From the NCBI GenBank assembly GCA_032209605.1, contig JASFXZ010000027.1, forward strand, positions 7,273,372 to 7,337,371: a stretch of 64,000 nucleotides of DNA, in the 5' to 3' direction. This DNA is from Mactromeris polynyma (taxonomy: Eukaryota; Mollusca; Bivalvia; Venerida; Mactridae). This document shows positions 1-9,580 of the stretch, one piece after another. Positions within the stretch are counted from its first letter, which is position 1. The number at the start of each line of letters is the position of its first letter. A program made the translations under genes and the position numbers. The notes beneath the pieces were generated by a model. That model ran no database searches. It worked only from the letters and a program-made list of their open reading frames with translations, and was not told the origin of the DNA.

Positions 1-180
1 CAATCTGCACATACAGTGCCTTTGACCATTAACAAAATAAACATAAATATGAGATGGTCAAGACAATAAATATACAAGTTACAAATACAATATCAAACAT
101 GTAATATAAGCAAACACAGAACAGAACAAAGATATTTGTGTATAAGATTAAATATTAAATATAAGCAGCAATGGAATAAT
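1..180. other. AT-rich flank, nothing recognised
   Basis: AT-rich sequence outside the foldback-like element that follows. No ORF, repeat unit or RNA feature was recognised. Confidence 0.5.
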
Positions 181-240
181 AGTTTATAGGCCAGTCAAAA
201 TAAAAAAATTGGGGAAAAAAAATGCACAGAAATATTTTTT

Positions 241-1560
241 GTGGATTTGTGTCATATAAGGCATCACATTAAATATACTAAAAGTATAGGACAATCACAC
301 GGTGCAAAATGTGATTTTTGGGGTAAAATGGTTGAAAATTTAAATAAGAATGGGAATTTCTGGAATTTGCCAATAACTATGTCAAATGTTGCAATAAAAC
401 TACCAGAATTACTGTATTTAATAGATATTGCATACAGTATAAAATAACTTAAGTATAGAAACATTGAACAGTGTTAAATGTGATTTTTGGGGTAAAATTT
501 TAAAAAAATCACAAAAAATGAGCATTTCTGGGATTTGCCTATAACTATGTCAATTTTTCCAATAAAACTACCAGAATTACTTTATTAAATAGATATTTTA
601 TTACAGTACATAATACATAAAGTATAGAAACATTGTACCGTGTAAAATGTGATTTTTGGGGTAAAACCTTTAAAAAAGTAACCAAAACCATGGGAATTTT
701 TGGAATTTGCTAATAACTTTGTCACATTTTGCAATAAAACTACAAACATTACTATATTTAATAGATATTGTATAACAGTACATAATACCTAAAGTATAGA
801 TACATTGTAACAAGTGAAATGTGATTTTTGGGGTAAAACCTTAAAATAAATGACCAAAAACATGGGAAATTTATGGAATTTGCCAATAACCATGTCAAAT
901 TTTGCAATAAAACTACCAGAATTACTTTATTTAATAGATATTATATTACAGTACATAATACTTATAGTATAGAAACATCGTACCGTGTGAAATATGATTT
1001 TTTGGGTAAAACCTTCAAAAAAATAACCAAAAACATGGGAATTTTTGGAATTTGCCAATAACTATGTCAAATTTTGCAATAAAACTACCAGTATTACTTG
1101 ATGTGATAGATATTATATTACAGTTTAAAATACCTAAAGTATAGTTACATTGTATTGTGTGAAATGTGATTTTTGGGGTAAAACTTAAAAAAATAACCAA
1201 AAAATGGGAATTTCTGGAATTTGCCAATAACTAAGTCAAATTTTGCGATAAAACTACCAGAATTACTTGATGTGATAGATATTATATTACAGTTATAAAT
1301 ACCAAAAGTATAGATACATTGTATCGAGTGAAATGTGATTTTTGGGGTAAAACTTAAAAAAATAACAAAAAATGGGAATTTTTGGAATTTGCCAATAACT
1401 AACTCAAATTTTGCAATAAAACTACCAGAAATACTGTATTTAATAGATATTATAATACAGTTCAAAATACCTTAAGTATATAAACATTGTATCGTGTGAA
1501 ATGTGATTTTTGGGACAAAACTTAAAAAAATAACAAAAAATGGGAATTTTTGGAATCTGT
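241..1560 (+). repeat. Tandem ~169-bp repeat, left arm (about 8 copies)
   Basis: The phrase TGTGATTTTTGGGGTAAAA recurs near 310, 480, 648, 820, 988 (one changed copy), 1166, 1334 and 1501, giving spacings of about 167-177 bp. Each unit also holds AATTTGCCAATAACTA, GCAATAAAACTACCAGAATT and TTTAATAGATATT. The short reading frames in this arm repeat with the unit and are not genes. Confidence 0.9.
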
Positions 1561-2740
1561 TAATATCCCGTTCATTTTAACTATAAAGTTTTCAGAATAG
1601 TTATTTTTAACTCATGTTATATTGCAAAATCCATACTCTAAATCATAGAAATAGTTTATAATGCGGAATGTAATATTTATTTGAAAAATATATCAAAAAA
1701 GAAATAACTAAAAGTTGCAATTTCTGGTATATTTTGCCTATTCCTGGATTAAAAAAACAAAACAATGAAAGTCACAGAAATGACATAAGCTATGTGTTAT
1801 CTCTCAATATAACATATGATAACATTATGCTATCAAATCAAACAAGAAATGTGGTTTTGAGGTAAAAGTTCTGAAAACATAAACGAAAATGCTATTTTCC
1901 GGAAGCCATATGAATTTGATCACACAATTATATGATTATAATAGAAGCAATGTCGGTGTCTTAATGCAGCATAAGATATGCACAATGTATTAGTCAAATG
2001 CCAAATCTGGGCTGATGGCAATCTCACAGCTGACTCCTTTGCATGTGAATCAGGCTGAACTACATTCAAATCCAACATTCTTGTAGCTACATGCTACTGT
2101 ACGGCAGCCAGCAGTTTGACAAGTGCACCGTACAACTATCATTATGTGAGCACTGACACTGGATATAGTTTGTTACCTACTAGTTCCCAACCCCCATTCT
2201 AGTGGGTCCAAATCATCATGTCCTTCCCAGTCCTGTATTTTAGAGATACTCACAAACTATTGTACATAGATGCATCAGACGTAGGTGGTAGTTTGTTTGG
2301 GGTCCACATAAATTGATGTTATTGCAACCTTTTCAACAAACGTATAAAAGCATACGATGTTCAAACTTTGCCCCGACTCCCTTTCATATATGCAAACTAA
2401 TGTATGTTCACTGACCGTGTTCTGGCCTCCTTAGAAACTACTTCTGGACTCGGATGAAAGTTGTGTGAAAAATATTATATTCCATCATGCAATTCTTGGA
2501 TGTGACACTACATCAAAATTGTATGGTTTGAACATTGTATGCTACATCTACGTGTGTTAAAAAGGTTGCAAAGACCTCAATTTATGTGGATTTATGTTAC
2601 AAATATATATTACATTCCCCATCATAAACTGTTTCTATAATTTATATTATTGATTTTGCAATATAACATTTGGTGAAAATTACTGTTTTGAAACTTTTAC
2701 AGTGAAAATAAACGGGAAATTATCCGATTCCAACATTTCC
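1561..2740. other. Core of the foldback-like element
   Basis: This is the spacer between the two inverted arrays, with an axis of symmetry near 2435. 2298-2365 (CCACATAAATTGATGTTATT, later CATACGATGTTCAAAC) is the reverse complement of 2527-2592 with a few changes. 1960-2260 shows no counterpart on the other side. No ORF longer than about 60 codons is present, so no transposase gene is supported. Confidence 0.6.
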
Positions 2741-3700
2741 CTTTTTTTTTTAGTTTTACCCCAAAAATCACATTTCGCACGATACAATGTTTCTGTACTT
2801 AATTATTTTGTACCGCAATACAATTTATATTAAATACAGTAATTCTGGTAGTTTTGTTGCAAAATTTGACATAGTAATAGACAAATTCCAAAAATTCCCA
2901 TTTTTTTATATTTTTTTAAAGTTTTACTCCAAAAATCACATTTCACACGGTACTATGTTTCTATACCCTAGGTATTTTGTACTGTAATATAATATATATT
3001 AAATACAGTAATTTTGGTAGTATTATTGCACAAATTGACATAGTTTTGGGCAAATTCCAAAAAAATCCCATATTTATTTAAATTTTCAACCATTTTACCC
3101 CAAAAATAACATTTTGCACAGTGTGATAGTTTTATACTGATAGTATATTAAATGTGGTGCTTTATATGACACAAATCCATCAAAAGTTTGTCTGTGCATA
3201 TTTTCCCTCCTATTTTTCCACTGGGCTAATATATGTTTGGCAAATTCCAGAAATTCTCACTTTCATTTATATTTTTACTATTTTACCCAAAATTCACCTT
3301 TTTCACTATATGATATTCTGAACCTGAGGTATGTTGTAGAGCAGTTTAATATCTATTAAATACAGTTATTGAGGTAAATTTATAGCTAAATTTCGTCGAG
3401 TTATTGACAAACTCCAGAAATTCCCACTTTAATTTGTTGTTTTTTTCACCATTTTACCCCAAAAATCACTGTTCACAACATATGATGTGTCATTACTTAA
3501 GGTATATTATGGTGCAACATAATGTCTATTAAAAACAGTTATTCTGGAATTTTTATAGCTAAATCTGATAATTTGATATAGTCAAATTCCAGAAATTCAT
3601 ACTTTTTTTACCTTTTAGTACATTTTACCCCAAAAAAAGCATTTTGCACCGTAGGAATTTCCTATACTTTTTTTTCCTTAGACGGCAGATATTAAACAAT
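2741..3700 (-). repeat. Tandem ~169-bp repeat, right arm, inverted relative to the left arm (about 6 copies)
   Basis: The reverse complement of the left-arm phrase (TTTTACCCCAAAAATCACA) recurs near 2755, 2925, 3095, 3275, 3450 and 3625. Copies after 3200 are more diverged (for example TTTTACCCAAAATTCACC at about 3283), with spacing drifting to 174-182 bp. Outer copies being older than inner ones would fit nested growth of the arm. Confidence 0.88.
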
Positions 3701-3775
3701 ACATTTATGCCAAAATCATTTCTGTGCATTTTTTTTCCTTTGTTTGCCTTTTTTTCAGTAGATTGACTGGACTAT

Positions 3776-4514
3776 TAGTGTCTTAATTTTACGCAATAGT
3801 AAATATATATAATTATAACTATATGTGAACCGGAAAAGATATTTTATGAACAGCAAATCTTACTATGGAGCAATTACTGTAAGTTTGTCTTGTCTCAGTT
3901 TTAATGCATTAAAAACTAATTAGCAGAGTTGACAATAACTGTGCTATTTTTATTAGACATAATATTATAAAATAATGTTTAATTAAGGAATTTTGTACGG
4001 AGTTCATTACATGTTTGACAGCACATGAAAAAATGATATTCAGTATTTTATTGTATTATGGGAAAAAAGTTTACATAATTTAACAAGCAACCAACTACAA
4101 AGCGATGTTACGTTATTTTAGCTCATTTTCAGTCTGCACCCATTCTGCTGTATTTTCCTGGCATAATATTGATATTTGTGGTTATCGAATATAACTTGAC
4201 AGAAAAAAAGTCATTGATATCGACTGTATGACGACCTTACAAAGTAATGATGAAAATTAATGAAGTATCATGAAAATTCCTCTGAAACCTTTCAAATTTG
4301 ATAAGTTAATGGACTGTTAAATTCAATTGATAAAACCTTTTACTGGTCATTTGTAGTGTTTATGCCATCAGAGAGGCATTGATAGTATTTGTATCGACAG
4401 TTTGTATGTTAAGTTATAGTCTCTTCATTGTTGATAAAGTTTGTCTGTATGTCCAAAACATTTTGTGTCTCTGACAAAACTATATCAAGTGATTCCTATG
4501 CAATCCTCAGTGAA
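3776..4514. other. No gene recognised
   Basis: AT-rich sequence with homopolymer runs. No ORF with protein-like character, no clear repeat unit and no RNA structure were seen. Confidence 0.5.
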
Positions 4515-5035
4515 ATTTTCAAGAACAGTTCAATAAATACTCTTGTGCTGTTCAAGAATTTAAGTTCTAGAACAGTACCTACAGCGTTCTTGTTCAATAC
4601 CATTTTAAGAAATGTGAAATCAGACAAATTTTAAGAACGCTTGGTTCCTGAAAGGTTCTTAATGAAAGTTCTTGAACTTGTATTCTGGAACTCTTCAACA
4701 TTTTGTACAAGAACTGTTCTGGTACTGTTCATAAACTACTGTTCTTAAACTGTTCATGAAATTGTCTCATATAACATTTCTTAAAATGTACTTGAAATGT
4801 TCATGAACACTTCAAGAGTACCGGTTATTCAAGAACCAGTTCTAAATCTTTTCAAGAAGGCTTCTTGAACATTTTTTGGTACAAGAACTATTCAGGAACT
4901 ATTCCTGAAATCAGTTATAGCTGTTCTAGAAAGAGTCTTGAAAGTAATTGAAATGCTCTTTATCAATCACAGAACGATTCAGGAACAAACCTTAAACACT
5001 GTTCTTTAACAGTTCAAGAATTTAACCAAACATTG
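4515..5035. repeat. GTTC/GAAC-rich degenerate palindromic repeat region
   Basis: Dozens of short words such as TTCAAGAAC, GTTCTTGAAC, GTTCATGAAC and TTCAGGAAC occur on both strands within 520 bp, about every 15-25 bp. The same vocabulary fills the MITE-like element at 15600-16114. This may be another member whose terminal repeats I could not align. Such subterminal motif clusters are known in hAT-type elements, where they can bind transposase. That link is inference. Confidence 0.55.
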
Positions 5036-5682
5036 GAGGAATAAATTTTAAATTCTTGACAATTTTCGCATGTGATCATTAAAAATGAACAGACAGAGTT
5101 TGATCACTAATTATGCATGACCTGAAGGCAGGCATAAAAATTTATCTCAATATAACTGAACAATTTACATTCCAAGTGAGGAATATTGCTGGATTAAAAT
5201 CTAGTCTAACTTGTACACAAAATTTAAATTCCCTAGTGATCAATATGAGACAAATTATCAAGCATGAAAATGTCTTATATTAATGGCTACTAATGAGTTG
5301 CATGAATATTGCAAGAGATTAGCTTTAAGACATTTAGTGCCGTCTAATGAATCCTAACTCTAGTAATTATTCTTATTTTTGTGACTAGCAGTAAAATTAA
5401 TGAACTTGAGAAATCAATGTTTTGGTTTGAATTACTTATTGAGGCCCAGCCTTGTACTTACAATTTATTTTGACATAACAGTAAAGTTTCAAGGAAAAAA
5501 ATGAAATAAAAAATTTGCAGAACATCAAAACTTATTAAATTCTGTTCTATTTTAAAGTTCTTTAGCTTTTCCTTATCAAAAGAACAATGAACAGTAATAA
5601 TATAGGTAACATTGATGTATCAATTAACATGTATAAGGTTGTTTTTTTATTAAAAACTGATTTCTATTTTTAATTCATCAAG
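5036..5682. other. No gene recognised
   Basis: AT-rich intergenic or intronic sequence. Nothing supported in either strand. Confidence 0.5.
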
Positions 5683-6182
5683 TACCGTATATTACCGGCC
5701 ATAAGTCGATCTCAGCCATAAGTCGAGGATGTAGTTTTGTCTGTAAAAAGGGAAATTTAGGCTTACCCCTTCCATAAGCCGAGGTGGGACTTAGGCAGGA
5801 TGAAAATAGACTCCCAAATTTGACAGCCAACTCGTGATCTCCCGATTTTCAAAGTAAACATTGTAAATACTGCAATTAGACTGGTTCACTGCAATTATTT
5901 GCCAAACTGATAACCGAAAGTGTAAAATCGGGATACCAGTCAGAAATAATCTCTAAATAATCTTTAAACCAAAATACCACGTGACTCTCACTTGTCATGT
6001 TTTTTATTCAAGTTTCACAAGTATCTATTGTATTCAGATATGACAATTGGCAATACAATTGTTAATTGGCGACTCTTTAAAAAGGGATGACCCCCAGATT
6101 ATGAGGTAAATTGCAGAATATTGCTATTAATAGCATATAATATGGATGAAGACATGACATGATATTAGCAATATAGCAGAAA
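5683..6182 (+). mobile_element. 3'-truncated copy of the TA-flanked MITE
   Basis: It begins TA then CCGTATATTACCGGCCATAA, identical to the end of the complete 743-bp element at 32798-33540, and follows that element closely (TTTGTCTGTAAAAAGGG, GTTAATTGGCGACTC, AAGGGATGACCCCCAG) until about CAATATAGCAG at 6180. The last third and the right terminal inverted repeat of the complete copy are absent, so this is a truncated copy with no right target TA. Confidence 0.85.
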
Positions 6183-6639
6183 ATTCAATTATTATTGATA
6201 TAACAATTAAAATATTGAACATATAGGGAATATATCATGACTTTTTATTGGATCTTCAAGATTTAATCCCATTTTGAAGATTTGTAATGTAAACTATGAT
6301 ATAATCAATTCACCAAACTTCCGTTTAATTTTGATATCAGGTACGAGTCTTCTCCAAAATATGAGACATTGCGTGTATGACAAATGGTATTTTATGAATG
6401 TATCCAAGTATATGTATAAGAACAGACTCACTGTTAATATTCTTTATAGCCTTATTCAACATTATTGTACAATCAATATGTCTAGTCTGTCAATTATTTC
6501 GGTAAATGTTAGCTCAGACCATGAAATATCTGCCCTTGGTAACCTCATACTGGCTTGATGTATAGATGCAGTAAAAGGATGAGATGGGAACTACACTGAA
6601 TTAATGCTTATAAATAATTGGTAGCAGATAGACAAAATA
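6183..6639. other. No gene recognised
   Basis: Contains one 94-codon reading frame (6274-6558) with no recognisable domain and no splice context that would make it an exon. Treated as chance. Confidence 0.5.
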
Positions 6640-7432
6640 CGTTTTGCTGTCACAGATGGGTCTCGAAACATGTTTTGCTGTCACAGATGGGTCTGTAACA
6701 TGTTTTGCTACTACAGATTGGTCTTGAAACAACACAGATAAAGATAAAGAAGCTTTCTTTAACATTGTATATGATCAACAAGTAACATGAGCTACAAAGC
6801 TTGTGTGGGACCAACAAGGTATCCACTAACAGATACTTACCTGGGCTTATTTATCTCCCGATACTACCTTTTTATGTACTGAGTGCCTAGCAAGGGAGCT
6901 AGCTACCAGTACCACTTTTCAGGTCTTTGGTATGATGCATCCAGGGATCGAGCCCATGACCACCCTCACTCAAAGCGGACACTCTACCAACTGAGCTAAT
7001 GAGGCGGTAACAGATGGGTCTTGGAACATGTTTTGCTGTCACAGATGGGTCTTGGAACATGTTTCGCTGATTGGCTGATACGGATGGGTCTTGGAACATG
7101 TTTTGCTGATTGGCTGATACAGATGGGTCTTGGAACATGTTTGGCTGTCACAGATGGGTCTTGGAACATGTTTTGCTGACACAGAAGGGTCTTGGAACAT
7201 GTTTGGCTGTCACAGATGGGTATTGGAACATGTTTTGCTGATTGGCTGATACAGATGGGTCTTGGAACATGTTGGCTGATACAGATGGGTATTGGAACAT
7301 GTTGGCTGATACAGATGGGTCTTGGAACATGTTGGCTGATACAGATGGGTTTTGGAACATGTTTTGCTGATATGGATGGGTATTGGAACATGTTGGCTGA
7401 TACAGATGGGTCTTGGAACATGTTTTGCTGAT
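6640..7432. repeat. 30-39-bp minisatellite, interrupted by a SINE
   Basis: Units centre on CAGATGGGTCTTGGAACATG followed by TTTTGCTG or TTGGCTG and a variable link (ATTGGCTGATA, TCA or ATA), giving mixed unit lengths of 30, 31 and 39 bp. About three units lie at 6640-6735 and about thirteen at 7010-7432. The gap is filled by a tRNA-type SINE. The reading frames across the array on both strands simply repeat the unit. Confidence 0.9.
6738..7007 (-). mobile_element. tRNA-derived SINE (mollusc type)
   Basis: Read on the - strand, it begins at 7007 with CCTCATTAGCTCAGTTGGTA, a tRNA head with the A box at about 6987-6998. The B box GGGCTCGATCC is at 6944-6954. The tRNA part is followed by a body with ATACCAAAGACC, GTGGTACTGGTAGCT and TTGCTAGGCACTCAG, a layout I associate with mollusc SINEs. 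It is not a functional tRNA gene: the sequence between the boxes does not close a clean cloverleaf, and a SINE body follows directly. The 3' limit near 6738 (TTTCTTTATCTTTATC) is approximate. Confidence 0.8.
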
Positions 7433-7768
7433 TATTTAGAATTGTGGAAAACTTTAAATGAAGGAATGTGATAAAGGACCCATTGGACCAAGAGAGTGAG
7501 GTATTGGGCAATCAGTTTTTATGCTCGCAAGATAAAACTTGAAAACAAGGTCACATCTGGTTAAAGTGGGTAGTTCTTTTGTTTCACCATGAAAGAATAA
7601 TTTCAAACTTAAGACAAAATTGTATGGTACCTGAATATTTCTATTACAATACAGCATACATCAAAAATACATTGTGAACAAATCTAAGGGTATAATCACA
7701 GTGAAATCAATCATTTGAAATCCACTGGTTTGATTTCCAATTTTTGTTTTTTAAATGCAAAAAGATTA
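7433..7768. other. No gene recognised
   Basis: Ordinary AT-rich spacer between two minisatellites. Nothing supported. Confidence 0.5.
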
Positions 7769-7985
7769 TACTGAGAGACTATGATCCATTTATATTGCAA
7801 CCTACTGCAAACAGAGAAACTGTGATCCTGTTATATTGCAGCCTACTGCATACTGAGAGACTATGATCCATTTATATTGCAACCTACTACAAACAGAGAA
7901 ACTGTGATCCTGTTATATTGCAGCCTACTGCATACTGAGAGACTATGATCCTGTTTTATTGCAACCTACTGCATACTGAGATTGG
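7769..7985 (+). repeat. Minisatellite, ~44-bp unit in ~87-bp dimers
   Basis: Alternating units read ACTGAGAGACTATGATCC + ATTTATATTGCAACCTACTG and ACAGAGAAACTGTGATCC + TGTTATATTGCAGCCTACTG. Five units are visible, arranged as A-B-A-B-A'. Confidence 0.85.
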
Positions 7986-9269
7986 TGTACCATTGTTCAG
8001 TTGGTCATGACGTTTTCCTTTATGCTTGTATAATGACAGGGCAAGTTTAATACTCTTGGATGGTGATCCCAAACCCAGAAATGGAAGGAAGACGTCATGT
8101 TAGCAATGTACTCATGTCTTCATGGCTTTTCTTGTCTCCTTTTGGCTTCTTAATAAGTCATCGAGTACATATTTGGCTTGCCTCATGATTGTCCTGTTTA
8201 TTATACAGTTATATCCTACATGCATAAGGCCAAACTGTTTTTTATTTTTGTTCAAGCATCAACCTTGCTTCGCAAAACCTAGCTACCTATTCGAAAAAAA
8301 CACAAAGCCAGATAATAATCAATGTGTCATTTCACATGTTTTAATGGATAAACATGATAAAAATATAACTGAACAACTTTATTTATAAAACATTAGAAGT
8401 CTAATAAAAAAACTAGTTTTCACTCACTATTTTCAAACATGCAAGTTAACAAAATTCATTTACAAAAACATATGTAAATACGACACAGCGGTTACTTCAT
8501 TTGGCGAATTGTTGAACTTACGAAAAAAAGAGCTCAAAACCAAGGCGCACGCGGACGCTTAACAAAAATATAAAATGACGTGGCCTTATGAAGTATTTGT
8601 GTCTCTTATGTTTGGAAGTTACATTGGTCATTTTATTTGCCTGATTGTAGGATAAGTGTGAAGTTAGGTGCATCCCTATATCAGGTTTGCCACTGAATGT
8701 CTTCTCTGCATTATACACAAGATTTTGCTAAAATCTGATGACATGTCAGTTTAAATAAAGCACCATCAGCACTTTTTTAGGAAAGTTAATGAAATTCCCA
8801 GAGGTTTATAAAGGGTCACTACTTAATCTTAGAAATGTCTTCATTGAATCAATTATCATTCAGTGATAATTAAGTTCACATCTCGCACTGTTTCTTTAAA
8901 TTTTATAATCAGTAGTAAATTTTGTGGGAATTATTTGGTCAACTGTTTTATCTGTATGAAGTTACTGCAATCTCATTAGAAATATTAATGATAGTGAGAT
9001 TAATTTGTGCGTTTCCATTTACCCATTACTGGCTTGAGACCAAAAAAATGAACCAAAGTTTTTTTCAAATTATTTCAAAAAAAATCAAGAAGGAATTAAT
9101 CATTAAAATTTTACACAGACAAATTTGATTCCCATTATGTCATATGATGATTGGCATTTTTTATTTCAACTTTAAAAGTGGATTGAAATCAGTGGTTTGA
9201 CACACCTATTGAAATCTATTTCTTAACACTTCTGTGCTTTTACTGTGTGCTACATAAAAAGAAAATGAA
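7986..9269. other. No gene recognised
   Basis: No conserved reading frame or repeat was recognised. Short ORFs here (8122-8388, 8518-8718, 8922-9128) lack any domain signal. Confidence 0.5.
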
Positions 9270-9580
9270 ATGTATGTATATGTTACCCCTATCGATCTGT
9301 CTGTCCATGCAAATATTGGTTTCTGATCAATAAATCTTGAAGGGTCGGTGGATTCAATTCATATTGGGCACATACATAAAGGATAATCAAATGCAAGTCA
9401 AGTGTGATTCCAGTTACTATCTGCCAATTTTTGAAGAGTTATAGCCCTTTTTGTACTTAATAATGTGATTTCAGTTGATATTGCTTCAAAATTATTTGGC
9501 ATTTACAAACAAAGTATATGCATTCTGATGAAAAGCCCATAGTGGGGCATATCCATGTCCTATGGATGCATCTAACTGTA
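9270..9580 (+). repeat. Dispersed repeat, family B
   Basis: Shares GATCTGTCTGTCCATGCAAA, GGTTTCTGATCAATAA, ATTGGGCACATAC and a 3' phrase AGTGGGGCATATCCATGTCC with the copy at 12755-12990. It ends, like 13770-14000 and 59575, in a GGGGCA...TGTCCTATGGA(C/T)(A/G)CATCT tail. Coding capacity is absent. It may be a 3' fragment of a larger unidentified element. Confidence 0.6.

Larger units (their letters stand above)
181..3775. mobile_element. Foldback-like element with long inverted repeat arms made of tandem subrepeats
   Basis: The left end (about 181-250: GCCAGTCAAAATA, then a G/A run, then TGCACAG and TGGATTTGTGTCATATAA) recurs inverted twice on the right. One copy is at 3160-3235 (TATATGACACAAATCCAT, then CTGTGCAT, then ACTGGGC). 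The other is at 3720-3770 (CTGTGCATTTTTTTTCC, then GACTGGACTATTAG). Inside these ends, 169-bp subrepeats run one way on the left (about 8 copies) and the opposite way on the right (about 6). The core is also partly palindromic: 1600-1690 pairs with 2600-2690, and 2298-2365 pairs with 2527-2592. Inverted repeats built of tandem subrepeats around a short core are typical of foldback elements. No transposase is visible, so it would be non-autonomous. The second right-hand terminus suggests a nested copy or an extended arm. No target duplication was identified. Confidence 0.7.

Noticed and set aside
241..1465. ORFs of 60-106 codons in the 169-bp arrays (both strands)
   Set aside because: They repeat with the satellite unit and are duplicated frames, not genes.
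2255..2320. Frame reading LYIDASDVGGSLFGVH, reminiscent of an RNase H first strand
   Set aside because: Only about 16 residues, with stops on both sides and inside the palindromic core of the foldback-like element. Too short to support a retroelement call.
6930..7007. A tRNA gene on the - strand
   Set aside because: A and B boxes are present, but the sequence runs on into a SINE body and I could not close a full cloverleaf. Annotated as a SINE. The same reasoning applies to 55033-55110.
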